64,000 nucleotides of DNA from Nereocystis luetkeana (taxonomy: Eukaryota; Sar; Phaeophyceae; Laminariales; Laminariaceae), in assembly GCA_031213475.1 (NCBI GenBank), contig JARUPZ010000006.1:2571501-2635500 (forward strand). The letters run 5' to 3'. This document shows positions 25,101 through 38,225 of this stretch, one piece after another. A model generated the notes under the pieces. The model did no database searches. It was not told where the DNA came from and saw nothing but the letters and a program-made list of their open reading frames with translations. The first letter of the stretch is position 1. Every line of letters starts with the position of its first letter. A program made the translations under genes and the position numbers.

Positions 25101-27150
25101 CTGCATCCGACGGAACAATAGCTCTCCCCTCCTCAGACTCCCAGAGACGCGGCGGCACCGCAAGCGCAGGGGGGAACCATGGTCCCGCCGGAAGTCTGCC
25201 CAAATGAATGCCGACACCGAGGGTAAATGCCTGAGGGAAGGTAACCAGGGAAGGCCACAGGGCCGATGAAGCTTGAAAAAGAACAGGCTCCATCGGCGAT
25301 CCAGGTTTCCAGCGAAACGGCGGAAATAAATGGGCAGGGATGATCACTGGTGCCGCGCGTATTCGGATCTGGAGAAACACGGGTCCGAGCGCAGCTGCAA
25401 GAGAAAATGCGCTTGTGACAGGCCACGAGCCCTCCGGGGCCTGGTATGGAACTACTTCCATGGCCGCTCCAGGCTCCCAGAGAAACGGCGCAGGGACGAT
25501 CACTGGTGCCGCAGGAGGATGCCCCAGCGGAACTACGACTCCGAGCCTAGCTGCCGGATGAAAGGAGTCCAGGGAGAGCCATGACGCGGTGGCGGTGGAT
25601 TGACCAGGAACTAGTTCCATCGCTTCGCCGTGTTCCCAGCGAACTGGCGCAACCTGAAGCGCAGGGGCGATCAACAGTGCAGCAGGAAGGTGCTCCAACG
25701 GCAGCACGGCTCCGAGCGCAGCTCCCATAGGAAAGAGGTTCGGGGCAGGCCACAGTGTCATCGAAGCTCTGTGAATAGCTAAATCCATGGTCAACCCAGG
25801 CTCCGAACGAAGTGGCGCAAGAGGAAGGGCAGGAGCGATCGATGGTTCCAGCGGGCGTTGTTCAAGCGGAATATCCGCTCCAAACGCAGCTCCTTGAGAT
25901 GAGGAGTCCAGAGTAGGCAACAGGGCCGCCGGTGTTTGGCAAACAATTATGCCCATCGTCGCCCCATTATCCCCGAGATGAGGCGCAAGCGCAAGTGCAG
26001 AGGCGACCAACGGTTCTGCAGGAAGGTTCCCCAGTGAAATGTCAAGTCCAAGAGCAGGCGCCGGAGATAAGCGGTCCCGGGTAGGCCACGGGGTCACCGG
26101 GATTTGGTAGCAAACTATTTCCATCACCGGGCCAGGCTCCCAGGTAACAGGCGCAACCGGACGCGCAGGGGTGATCAACGGTGCCACCTTAATTTGCTCC
26201 AGGGGACCCATGGCTCCGAGTGCAGCTGCAAGAGAAACGGAGTCCAGGGCAGGGCACGGGGCCGCCGGGGCTCGGTAGGGAACTAGTTCCATAGCCGCTC
26301 CAGGTTCCCAGCGAAGTGGCGCAGCCGGAAGAAGGAAAGGGTCGATGAACAGTGCCACAGAAACGTGCTCCAGCGGAATGGCAGCTCCGAGCACAGCCGC
26401 CGTAGGGAAGGAGTCGAGAGCAGGCCATGGGGTCGCCGGGGCGTGGTAAGGGACGATGTCCATCGCCGCTCCAGGTTCCCAGAGAAACGGCGCATCCGGG
26501 GGCGCAGAGGCCATCAACGGGGGCTGAGGAAGGTGCACCGGCGGAAGGGTGGCCGTGGGTGCTGCTGCCGGGGGCAAGTGTCCTAGAGTAGTCCATGGTT
26601 CCGGAGGCGTTTCCAAGGGTGTCAGGACGCTTACGGAGGCAGCAGGAGCCAAGTTGACACCTAAATTGGCCATCGGGGGCCAGCGCGCCACAGACACCGC
26701 AGGAGCAGCAATGATTGCGACCTCCGTCGGGTTCAGATTCAGTGGTGCTGTATCCCCAACTGCGCCCTTTTCCCGCTCATCTCCGCACAATGTCCAAGCA
26801 AAGCACATAACCTGTGTCCAGGCGTCCCACAACATCTGGTCAAGGTCGGCATTTACTCGCGAGATGCGGCGGAGACGGCGATTTCTCTTGCTGTTCAAGT
26901 TTATACGGCGGTAGCGGCGGCGGCGGCGGCGGTTTCCTCCTCGCTTCCTTCCGTAGAGCAAAGCGTGTATGTGGTCCGCGTTGATGACGTGGGCAGCGTA
27001 CAGGAGAGCGATGAAGAATCGGTCCACGAACTGCTCCAGGGGGGCGGGAGTCTTCCGGTCGAATCTCGTCCATCGAAACTCTTCGTCTTGATCGTCATCT
27101 GGAGTTTGTTGGAAATCGCCCGCAAGATATGTCGACACCTGGGGTGACAT
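22101..27150 (-). CDS. Gene A-: five-exon gene with a 56-residue repeat array, unknown function
   Basis: Exons on the minus strand are 27150-24877, 24331-24188, 23723-23625, 22946-22803 and 22244-22101 (about 934 aa). All junctions are phase 0 with GT...AG ends: donors GTGAGG, GTAAGA, GTGAGG and GTGAGA; acceptors TTTCCAG, TTTCCCAG, GTGCCAG and TTTATAG. The ATG at 27150 is the first after an in-frame TGA and matches the start of A+. Residues about 27-30 are WTRF. A hydrophobic stretch (RFFIALLYAAHVI) is followed by a dense Arg block (about 68-97). Residues about 222-668 are eight 56-aa units starting WEPGAAM-like, rich in Ala/Pro/Leu. The C-terminal exons include YAQ|GFYHAARAIYRG, LEDETMDALYAEIF and RHAPMDLGSF, matching A+. 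Exon sizes 144/99/144/144 are regular. No known domain is recognised; a structural or nucleic-acid-associated role would be a guess. It lies in inverted orientation to A+. Confidence 0.75.
25143..26487 (-). repeat. 168-bp tandem array inside gene A- exon 1
   Basis: Eight in-frame units of about 168 bp (56 codons), each beginning near WEPG and containing PxPLE- and PALPLAPLR-like segments. Units differ by many substitutions, but the frame has no stops, which implies selection for an open repeat. The paralogue A+ has at most one decayed unit (LWMPDAAV). Confidence 0.85.
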
Positions 27151-28099
27151 TAGCGGTAGTTGTCAATAGCCGGTGTTAACAGTAGTTCTATGTGTCTTAA
27201 AGTTAAGGCTGGGACCCTTGCGGTTTGTCTTACTTCGACAGTGTACGTCTTCCTATACTGGGGTGCTAACCTTCGGAGCCAGTGACAACGAACCAAGAAT
27301 ACGCCAGGAACGGGATTCGCGGGGTTCGCTTTCTTTCCCCCGCTCCAACATACCTTTCTCATTCTTCGTGAAATGATCTACTCTAACGCGATGATTGCAA
27401 CTTCGGCACACTATTTTCGTCGGTAGCTGTTAGCATTGTGACTTGCTCTGCAGAAGTTGTATGTCCTTCCTTTGTTGGTTGTTCGGACCTACCTGGTACA
27501 GTAGAACGGGACTAGCGATTTTCGCTTCATCTCTCACCGCGCCTACACGTTTTTGTCGCTCTTCGAACAACCATCAACTGAGAGGTGGTGTGTTCAACGT
27601 TGACGACCATACGGGATATAAATTGTAGCTATTTGACTGTGACTTGCTCTATTCTAGTTGTATATCGTTATTCATCTGCTTTCGTTTTGGTACGGGGCGC
27701 CCGGCGCTCCCAGAGTATGCTTCAGCGGCCTCAAATTAGGGCTGCCCATACCTCTCCAGCAGTTGTGACAGGAGTGGCAATGCCAGTGTAGGCACCGCTT
27801 GACGCTCTTCCTAGGCCGTTGCCGGCCATGAGTTGCGGCAGGACGGCGAATCTATCGTACATGCCCAGGGATGCCTCGATACTGTTTTCTTGAACGTCGG
27901 CGAGGACGGAGACAGCAGACACGCCTGCGGTCGGAATAGATCTGGTAGCAGCGGTCCAAAACCCAGTCCTCACGTTGCACGTCTTGGCGCCGCCGGCATC
28001 ATAAGGGTAGTTGACCTCGTTTTGCTCGTTTCGTTTGAATCTCCTTGTCAGCGATCGGCAAGCAACACGGTAGAAATAAGGTCTTATCGCCCAGACATT
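27151..28099. other. Short intergenic stretch before direct repeat B
   Basis: Contains one exon-like block on the minus strand (listed at 27752-27924). Otherwise I see no gene. The boundary with the direct repeat is at 28100, but it could lie further left if the repeat begins before the window. Confidence 0.4.
27752..27924 (-). other. Possible exon of an unknown minus-strand gene
   Basis: A GC-rich open segment of 57 codons between a CCGCAG acceptor and a GAG|GTATGG donor. It reads like ordinary protein (for example GMYDRFAVLPQLMAGNGLG). The frame stays open upstream into the direct repeat. It is upstream of gene A- in the same orientation but separated from it by stops, so it is not part of that reading frame. 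Function unknown. Confidence 0.35.
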
Positions 28100-28959
28100 C
28101 TGCGGTGGCGGACAGGCGATGTTTGTACGAGATGTTTCAAGCGTATTTCCCCAAACTGTGTCCGCCACGAATGTCCCAAGCAATAATAGCTACTCCAATG
28201 CCATAAAGTAGGCATCATGCTGATCCCCATGAACAGCAGAAGTGTTTGTGATACGCAGTCCCTTCGTTAAGGGCTAGCGGCGAAACTGTGTCCCGAGTAA
28301 CCGCAGACCACATGAAAGGACAAGCGCAGGCATGGATTTCCGTGATGAAAGGAAACCAGTTTTCTCTGTATTGTTCTGAACCAGCCGGCTCAACTGTATC
28401 TGCTCCATGTCATTTCCATAGTGCATTTCGCGACAAAAATGAAAAAAAGACTGGGTACGGTCAACCTCAAGTGTATTGCGACGCTAAGAATCGATCCTAC
28501 AACGAAGCTGAGACAGACGAAGGAGCCGGTTCTCCTGCAGATACTCCATGGCATATAGTCAGCACGTTTCGCATGAAAAATACGAAGATGGACTACAGTA
28601 CGTCAGGCCGACTGCACGTGGACTATCGCGATAACAAACGTTCCTAATCTGAAACTTAGATCATATACTAAGTATCGAATTACTAGTAAACGGCAATTAC
28701 GTACGCAAAACACGTTTCGGATATTGTTTTCCGCACTAAATACCAGCGCGATTCCAGTACAGTTTGTGCAATGCATCTATTACAGATCTATTGCTGCAGT
28801 ATGGAACTCGAATGTATGAAAAAAAACACACCTTGGACAACGTGACACTAAACGTTCTATGTTAATGTTACGCGCCAGCAAAAACAAACACGTAACATTT
28901 CGTTAATGCGTTAATTACTTTCTGCATTTTCTGACCACATAGGGTTAGTGCGTTGTGAT

Positions 28960-29550
28960 ATTTGCGGGCGATATCCTAGTGTTATGTTCGAGTGTTGCCT
29001 TGATCCCGTACTGGCCGCAGTGGGTGTTACGATGTTAGGGTAGGCATCACATAGCGAGTAACACGATGTTAGCGTGTTAGCGAATTTCCTTGTCGCTATC
29101 GTAACGCACGTTGAAGGGATAACGTAGACGGCCAATTAAACGTTAACATTATGCCATCGCGATAGCGATATCAGCCCGTAGCGAGTAACGTTATGTTAGT
29201 GTGTTAGCGGGATTGTTACTTGCTACCGTAATACCCTGTAGACGGATAACGTACACGGCCAAATAAACACGTACCCAACATCACCATGATAGGGTATTAG
29301 ATAGTGAAATACCTTGTGGCTATCGTAGCAAACGTTAGAGATATGATGTAGATGGTCAATACAACGTTAACATTGTGCTACCGTATCATTAGCAGGAGCG
29401 GTCCGTATCGAGCAACGTTATTTGAGGGTGTTAACGGAAGGCTTGCTCCCAATAACACACATCAAACGAATTACGTATACGAGGTATGATCAAATACACA
29501 TTAGCATCATATTAATGTTTAGGCCTTGTATGCAATGTATGTAGTGAGGG
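28960..29550 (+). repeat. Degenerate GTTAGCG-type satellite, longer copy
   Basis: Counterpart of the array at 860-1190, longer by about 265 bp (29287-29551). The extra block again contains the CAACGTTAACATT and GAGCAACGTTATT phrases, so it is additional repeat units rather than foreign DNA. Confidence 0.6.
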
Positions 29551-32500
29551 TGTGTCTCAACCCCCCCCAGAGAGCATTGGAACGGATCGAATGGAATATT
29601 ATTTGCCGCATGAATTGGTGTTGATCGGTTGTGGGAAACGAATAGATTCCGTGCAGCCCGAGAAAAACAGTATATATATATCTAAGAAGAGGAAGAAAAA
29701 GTGTTGCACCCACTTTTCTTGTTTGGAAGGACCGAACGGCCCTATCGAACGGGAACAAATAACAGATTATTTGATGTAGATGGACACTACCGAAGATGGA
29801 TGCGGACACCAAACCTTCTTTGTTATGTGCAAAGGATACCGTTCGTCCCGATTCGGCTGGCGAGGCCCGGGATTCTGCATGAATGACCACGAAGAGCCTC
29901 GTTCCGTTCCGCTCGTTCCATGCTCTTTAGTGGGAGTTGAGTTAAGACATACCCTGACACAAGTAAGCAGATAACGTACACCCCCACTTTAACATCAACA
30001 ATATGTTACCGCCCTATTAGCTCGTATGTGCGAGTATGCCGACTACGTTTTAGATAGATAACGTAGGTTACGGTACAGATGGATAATGTACTGTGATGTA
30101 GATGGATAACGGGAGGTGTGAAAAAACACGGGACAGTTGACGCCAGCCATCTTATAAACAAAATGGATGAAATAACGCGAACGACGGGAGCCATCCTCCA
30201 ATAAAATCGCTGTATTATCGGGAATCACGTCGCACACAAACAAGGTGAAGAAAGACACAGCTCGCTGCTCGCACACCCACAGTCACGCGACGATTGACCT
30301 TCGATCTCGACATGTAATCCACCCATGGTCAACGAGCTTCGTACCGGGCAAGGCTAATGAGTGCGAACTATGGCCTCGGAGGTATCATTGGTATCCGTGG
30401 TCTAGGGGGCGAGAGGTTGGCCGCGGCGCCCCACGCTGTTCGTCAAAACTTTCAAAAAGTTCTGTTTTATGCCAACGGAGAGGAATCGAGAGTTTTTGTC
30501 GTCTGAATTCCACACACCAGCTGCCAAATCTGTTTTAAGCAGACGCCTGGCCCACCCACGCCACATATCACCGCCCGAAGTGTGATAACTGTGACACTAG
30601 TTGTGTGAGTCGGAGCCTCTAATGAGCGCGCTTCATTCAGAGTTCGTGGCGTAATCGTTGGGTGTATCGATCAATGGCAAACCTGAAAAATGGTCGATAT
30701 CTTGGCATCGGAGAGGGGTCGAGATTTTTTTGTCGTCTGTCTTATACAGACCAGCGCCAAATGTTATTTTATCAGACGCCTGGTCAGCCCACGCCACATA
30801 CATATCGCCGACCGAAGTGTGAGCACTGTGACACTAGGGTGGATCGGAGACCTTAACGAGCGCATTACGTTCAGATTTCAGGACGGTGTCGTTGGTTTTT
30901 GTCGATCGATGTCTGTCAAGGACTCCCATAAAAGTTGGTTTATATAATGTGTCAATGGGAATGACTCTAGTGCCTTCCAGAACAACAGGGGTTTTATATA
31001 CATTACACGGCGCGCAATTCAAGCCTGTGTGAGCTGTCCTGTGACGTTAAAAAATTGCCATGGATAACGTACTGGTGCGGTTCCCAGAAAATCATGAGGC
31101 GTTTTTTTGCGGGGATCCCTCATCAACATCCCCTGTTTAGGGGGTTGAAAATGTGGAGGCGTTTTTCGAGAATGCCATGCTGTCTTCCGCTCCGGTAATA
31201 TTTTTTAAGGTATCCCCTACTGGAATGTCGGCTAAATTGGTAACACGGCTACGTTACGTTACTGCCACACGCCGCTTTTTGAAGGGATCACGTATGGGCC
31301 GGCTAAAACTGCAACGTATCTAATGTACGTTAAGAGTTACGTTATCCGAGCCTAAGGCAATTGGATGGGGGGTCCGAATGAGGTGGTGTTAGTAGTGCTG
31401 GCGAGTATGGTAACCTTTTTTTAGGGTGTTATGTGTAACACTCCTCCTCCTAAGGGTAACAAGATGGTGGTGTGTTATGTCTTACGCAGCGTAGACAGTA
31501 ACATTATGTTATCGTGTTTGTAAAGACGCGAATATCGATCTGGGCAAGTTTAGCGTGTAAACGCTCGTGAGTTTCCAGGTGACACTGTGTTGCCGCGTTA
31601 CCGTGATCGCTCCTCCAGTGCTAAGACTATGTAACTGCGTTTGAACGTACCCGTGTTAGGCGTAGATAAGTTTTACCCGAGGCGTGAAGAAACCGCAACA
31701 GGTATTGGTACGAGTAACACCTACAGGTGTAACATACGAATCCTTTTTGTTTTGTTTGCCGTATACGGACAACACTCCACACATACATCGGACGGGCCAT
31801 GCTCTTTCTATTTTTTTGTACCTACTGTAGCTCGTACAGACCAGTGTGTTATGTCATGTGTAGGCGTGTAAGTCATGTATATTCTCCATACTATCCCGCG
31901 GAAAAGTGTACAGATCAAACAGATCCACAAGGATAGACCTGCGCGGATTGTATCAGATAAGAGTACAACATGCTAACAAACCCCGGCAGACGGAGCACTT
32001 TTAATAACATACCCACCCTCTTAGATTGCTACCACCGCGGGAACCCATCCAGATCATTCAGATCGTTCAGACGAGCCCGGTATAATCCTGCACATGCCTC
32101 GTTTGATCCAGATCCGATACATAAGATTTGTGTGTTGCGAACAGATACTATTATATTGTCCGTCGAATACTTACGACGGTCCACACATTATTGGAGAGAT
32201 CCCGATCCATACATAAACAAATTAGTTCCTACAGTTTTCGTGTCTTACTCATACCAGCTATCTTCACTGTGTGCACATATTGTGCACGTAAACCAGGAAT
32301 CTGTCTGCCCCGAAACGTTCAGATCATGAAGAGAGGATCGATAATCTGTCCGATACAGCATGTGAACGTTCCACACCTCGGACACGTCAGATCCCCTCTA
32401 GATTATTAAATGTATAAAAATAGGTACGATTGATAAGCACGATCTTCTGCGGGATCTAGATCATTGTTGCTTTGTTGGGATCAATATTTCACTGATGATG

Positions 32501-35500
32501 GGATTAAAATTTGTATGATCAATATCTTACACTACCAGGGTACACATTACACACGTTTTTCCTAGCATGATCCGCATACGTTGGATGTCGTTCACTTTGT
32601 GGGATCTGTATGACCTGCATCATCTGTTAATTGCTCGCGGGTGATTGTACACCAGTCAGTGCCTGTTAAACATGCCTACTACAGCAACTCACCCGCATTG
32701 TATACACATCGGAACCGTTCGGTACAGGCTGGGAGCTACGTTAGGGACATGGCAGCTCACCGAGCAAGGTGGTTGCAGCCACCCATTCTGCTCCCCTTCA
32801 CAAGTAGACTACATACCATGTCACCTCGAGCGTCAAGCATCGCGGGTATCGAGGGCAGCAGCAGCAGCAGCAGCAGCTCTTCTAGTAGTGGCTCTGCGGT
32901 TGCAGATGACCTCGGGTGGGGCCAAACCAGCATATATATATATATCCTGTAGTAGAGCAGTCTAGGCTGGTCTACTGTGGTCGCGTAGGATATGCCGACA
33001 ATGCTGTTGGCAGAGTCTAGGTGGGTGTTGTACTTTCGCTTTACCTTTAAGATTGCCACTCAAGTAGTGGCACCACTCTCGCGAAGTGGGATTTATACGT
33101 GTTGGGTGGAAACGACAATAATGACCTCTACAAAGTGCTGATTTATGTTGGGCTTTGGTTCTGTTGGAGTTTCCAAGAAGGATATTCTCCTGAGTTTTAT
33201 CTTTTAGCAACACGTTGCCGCCATTCATCGTACAACCTACCGGTACGAGGCAAGAGCATATTACGTACTCGACATATCTACGGACGGGGTGAGTGCATTA
33301 CGGAGGGCTTTGAAACGCACAACTCTAATTTTCAGTGTGTAAGCTGTAAGATCGTACTGGTACTTGTGTTTGCACACACGATTGCTCGGGTCAAACCTGC
33401 ACGATCTATATAGCTCTTGCACTCACAAGGTGAGATCTGCGTGATCTAGTTCATCATCATACGTTTTTGTTTTGTTTTCCAGTGTGCGTGATCCGTATGG
33501 TGATCTGTATGGTTCCCAGGAGCTGAATCAGGTTTGCTCCAAGGGAACTATACGATATACACTTGATCTTACGCACGCGTTAACCTGGGTGGGTTGTGGC
33601 TGACCTGCATGATCTGCCCATATTTGCCGAGTGTGATTCGTATGATCTGTGTGATCTAGACAATGCCTACCTGGTGAGTACTGTACGGTCTAAATCTTAT
33701 ATACACTTTTTGTCTTTGGTGGGATCTGTGTTACCTGCATGATCCGCATTTTTTTTCGCCATGTATGTGGGGCTTGTATGATCTGCGTAATCTAGACAAC
33801 ATTCACCTGAGGATATCTGTACAATCTAGAAGTTATACCCAACATTTCCAAATCGGCCAAGGTCTAGATCACTAAAATATATTTCGGTTAATATCGGTAT
33901 GTTATGCGTAAGATCTAGTGTCCACAGATATCTACGGGTAAGTATGCAGCAGATCGGCAGGTCACACAGATCCCGTCCGGCAAAATATGCGAATATCACG
34001 CAGATCATGCAGAATCTGATCCCACCGGGGCAAACGTGTGGGTCAGATCTAGATCAAACAATTCCTATCAGGTACACATTGCCTACTGCAGATCGCGTAG
34101 ATCATCCAGATGGCACCGATGCAAGCGTCTGAATATCTTGATAATCATACACATCATACTCACACAAAAATGGACCGGTATGTAAGAGCTGGGTCATTCA
34201 GATCCCACCACTATACAATGGGTCTCCCATGTGCGGAAAATCTGATCATACAGATATCTGATCCCAGATTGCGGGTAAGAGTTGCCACTCCTACTCTAGA
34301 TTGGACATATCCCACACAGCGACCATGATCTAGACCCCGCAGGTCACATTTGGACAGGGGTGTATCTATCCATCCATAAGGGTCTACCTCATGCAGCGCA
34401 GGTCTGATCTGTCTGACTTGTGGAATGTTCAAATCTCAAGCCAACCTGAAGTTGAAATACAGCAGTCAGTTAAGCTCACTCACGTGTCGTTCGCCTGGTC
34501 GCCTGATATACCAGACGTTGGTGTGGTGAGTACCGTCCCGAGGAGGAAGAGCAGTACCGAGGCAGACGACGACTTTGGTGCTTTCATAAACCTCATGACA
34601 CCTTCGTTCCAGAAAACACAACAGAACACGGCACGTTTGATACCAGATTCTGGTATATATATGGGAAGACTAATAATAATATGATGCAGATGATCCGAAC
34701 AGCGGGACAGTATAAATATACGCATGGCCGAGAGTACGAGAGCGTGAGTCGGCAAAATTCAATGCAAATCGAGCAGCGCAGTGGTGGAGTTCGTGCGCTG
34801 AATTGAGCCCACTGCCCAATCCAAACGAAAGCACGCAGACAAGAAACGGTACCTACTACTACCTATGACCTGTGACTACAGCAGTGCGGCTTGTACAGGA
34901 CGCCGCTAAGGGTGCTGAAAGCAGATCGTCCCACGTTTTTCACGGGCTGCGAGCTGACAGCGCTGGAAAGTTAGCGTTAGTTTACAAACAATCGTACAAA
35001 AGAAAAAAAAACTAAACTGCTCGTGTGGCCGACGAAAAAAAGATAAAATCAATCGTATTAAATATATTTGACCATCCTTGTATATATATACGGACACCCA
35101 TATTTGGTATTAATTGCATGGAGAGAGAAATTGCTACCATCCAGTATGCGACACGTTCCTCAATATTTTTATTGGTTCCTGCCCACGGCCAAGCGCGGGA
35201 TAATTTCTGCGCCAAAATACTGCTGCCGCTGTATAACTATCCGGCGCGGGGAGAGCGGCAACCTCGGACATCAGACAGGGGTGGGAACGATACCGAGGGT
35301 CTACCTAAGATGGGAGACGACATCATGACAAGACAACTAGCACACATAACAGGCTGACAAATTTGGGAAAGACACCCATAAATAATATCGCGCTGTGTGT
35401 TGTGTGATACTGATACCAGGTACCAGTTGAAAGCAAAACACGGCAGCTACATCCGCAGCAATCCCGAACAACTTGCCGCGCTGTTCTAGGCACGCCTCTA

Positions 35501-35768
35501 CAATACTCACGTGGGTTCGTCTATACAGCACGTGCTCGGAAACACGCTGCGAGACGGCACAACCGCGAACGAACAAGAACGAGCTAGAGGAGTGTACACA
35601 TCGCTCTTGGGACGGCGGGGCGTTTGGCGGGAAATCTCATTCCGTGTATTGCTGATGTTCTTACCTGTTCGAAGTCTGTCCGAAGTCGCAGCGTGTCGCC
35701 GAAGAAGATGGGGGGCGTAAAGCGCGGGCTGGTGCCGAGATCGTGAGGCCGGTCGCACAGTCAAAGGG

Positions 35769-36158
35769 TCACAGATCCACCGGAGTCACTCGTTGGGAAG
35801 TACAGGGCAGATGATGGGTTTGAACTTTCTCGTGAACACCGAATCGAACGAAAACGGGTTTTTGTTGTGAGTGCGGTTGTGGTTGTGAGGTTGTGAGGAA
35901 GGTGGGAGATGCCTCGGGTTTGCTGAACCAGCGCGCCGGGACTGTCACCTTCTCGCTTACAGCCGGGACTGTGACCTTCTCGCTTACAGCCGGGACTGTG
36001 ACCTTTTCGCTACATAAGAACTTGCCGAGGCTCTTCCTGCTTTGAGGATCTGCCGTTGAAGCCGAGTACTTGGCGGATTGACGAGGATGCTCCGCCTGAT
36101 TTTGGAAGCTTGCATTCAAGATTCGGCTGTTTTTTGTAAGGAGGACCCGGCTCGGCAA
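35769..36158 (-). CDS. Candidate minus-strand coding segment with VSEKVTVPA repeats (copy B)
   Basis: The 129-codon counterpart of the open frame at 7100-7453, with one more 27-bp unit and a 9-bp insertion, both in frame. The flanking DNA is equally conserved between the two copies, so conservation alone does not prove coding. Function unknown. Confidence 0.3.
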   Translation of the reverse strand: MPSRVLLTKNSRILNASFQNQAEHPRQSAKYSASTADPQSRKSLGKFLCSEKVTVPAVSEKVTVPAVSEKVTVPARWFSKPEASPTFLTTSQPQPHSQQKPVFVRFGVHEKVQTHHLPCTSQRVTPVDL

Positions 36159-37189
36159 AAACCAAACTTACGCCGCACATCTATCCTCGCTCGCTCGCCG
36201 GCCCGCCCACCAGGAGCACGAGAAACCGATAGTGATCTGTCTTTCCAACTGGCACTACGCTCTCGCTCTCAAGAAAGTGAACCCTCTCAGGCTTCATCGT
36301 CCTCTACGCCAAGAACCTGCCTGTGTTGTCTTCGTCCACGTTCGAGCAAGAGGGGCCTGCTGTAAACACATTGCGGTGAGATCAAAATATCATCCAGTAT
36401 TTATTTACTGCTGTACGATATAAGCATAATATATACCAGGTACCTGGTACTCGGTTAATACCACTCCGTCTGGGCATGTAAGGATGGTTTGGGCAAGCAT
36501 ATATCCACTAGAACGTCCTCACATTATGAAATAAATTCCGGACATAGCGCAGTGTCGCAATTATCAGCGAGTGCATCGAGCTCTCGAGCTGTAGGCGGAA
36601 AACACTTTTACCTGAAGTAGTAGTATTAAAGCCACGCGCCCGACGATGTGCAGCTGTTACAGAAACGTGCAGTACGTGTATCGAACCCGCATGTCCAGCA
36701 GTGTTGCTTGCATGTACATCACACTTGATGGGACCCCGTTGGCCCAGTGACAAGATAATATACACTAAAACGCCGTTGTTCGTATTATGTCCAGAGGGGC
36801 AGTCCGTGCCATACACCGGAACTGCCAATAAGGCACGTTCACGCTCTCGCTGAGTTCATGCAGAGACTGACCGTTGTACCAAGCAGCCTGTTATCCTTGC
36901 TGGTGAACCATCGTCTAGTAGTGTTGTTGTTCTGCCCGGTACGCTTCTTGCGTAGTATAGCACCGAGGATACCATAACGAACTACCTGAACTACAGGTGT
37001 TGTGCGCCCGACAGGCCCCCATCACTAAACTCCGTCTCTATGGGCAGGCGTTATTATCCCGATTCAATTCACATTGCCCCCTTTGATTGTTACGCCGTGT
37101 CCTTCTCTGGGAACCCCTCGGATCCTTGCAACACCGTCATAGGCCTAATATTCTACGACGGGCGAAGCCAGCCGTAAGTCGGACTGGGA

Positions 37190-37410
37190 AATCGAGCGTA
37201 GCGAGGTATGTATTAAGACGGCCGCAGGTCGAAATGTTTTTGACTAAGACGTGCGAATTTCAATCGTGCGTCTTAGCGCATCTTGGACTCGTCTTAGTGT
37301 GTCTTAACGTGTTTTAGACTCGTCTTAGCGCGCCTTAGACACGTCTTGGCACGTCTTAGATTCGTCTTGGCACGTCTTAGGTTCGTCTAGGCACGTCTGA
37401 GATCTTGGCA
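37190..37410 (+). repeat. Degenerate CGTCTTAG satellite
   Basis: Irregular units of about 20 bp built on CGTCTTAGA / CACGTCTTGG. The reverse-complement form (CTAAGACG...) occurs at 51009-51160, beyond the gypsy element. The two arrays thus face each other about 14 kb apart. Confidence 0.7.
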
Positions 37411-38155
37411 GTAAGTACTAAAGCCAGAAATTTGTCGAAAACTAACAGTTAACTACTTCAACGAGGCACGGGTACAGCAATACAGCAACCACAAAACAAC
37501 GTAGAGCGGCATGATTACGGCAATAATATAAATATCATCAAGCTACCGGTACCTGATAAAAGCGATTATTACGTGGAATGATAGACGAACAGTATTATTA
37601 GGTACCTGGTACTCCTACGGAGTAGTTCCTTGTTTGTTGGCATTTGACGTCACGTACAGCAGTACATAATTGATACCTACGACGGCATAACAGTTACAAC
37701 AGGTATAGTACCTACTACTGGTATATTTGAATATCTATACTCGTATACTAGGTATGTTTATTTGTTTGTACATTCATTCGTACATACGGGCCCATATTCG
37801 AAGTGAAAGCTCTCCGAAATCTCATTGGGAATAGAAGGCACCAGGTATCTGGTTTTATTGCGTCGTTTGTTTTCTACGAGGACGAATATCATGATGATAC
37901 CGTCCGCAGCCGTGGATACCAACAAACTCAGATACCCTGGTATAATTTTTCACTATATATAGTGTTAATAGTAGTATTATTAATATTAATAGCAACCTAC
38001 GAAGCCACCAACGGAAAACAGAAAGTCTTACCTGGTACCATGAGATAACTGCAGTATTTGTACTAAAAGATGTCGTTCAAAGAACAACACGCTGCTACTG
38101 GTGGTAGTGATGCATCCGCGGTGTAAGCACACCAGCGGAGTTTGCGCAAAACCAC

Positions 38156-38164
38156 TATTAATAT

Positions 38165-38214
<50 letters not shown>

Positions 38215-38225
38215 TAATAATAATG
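38156..38225 (+). repeat. (AAT)n microsatellite
   Basis: About 20 nearly uninterrupted AAT/ATA triplets with two GAT interruptions near the right end. Confidence 0.95.

Larger units (their letters stand above)
28100..36654 (+). repeat. Long direct repeat, copy B
   Basis: Second copy of the 1-7971 unit in the same orientation, about 8.55 kb. It carries two extra blocks: about 29287-29551 (extra satellite units rich in GTTAGCG-like motifs) and about 33803-34103 (extra GATCTG-type motif units). Both look like units lost from copy A by recombination between short direct repeats. After about 36654 the sequence does not continue like the sequence after 7971, so this is not a simple complete 28-kb tandem array. 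Confidence 0.95.

Noticed and set aside
1-36654. Giant LTR retrotransposon with 8-kb LTRs
   Set aside because: No retroelement protein lies between the repeats, the ends lack TG...CA and a primer site, and the inner genes are spliced.
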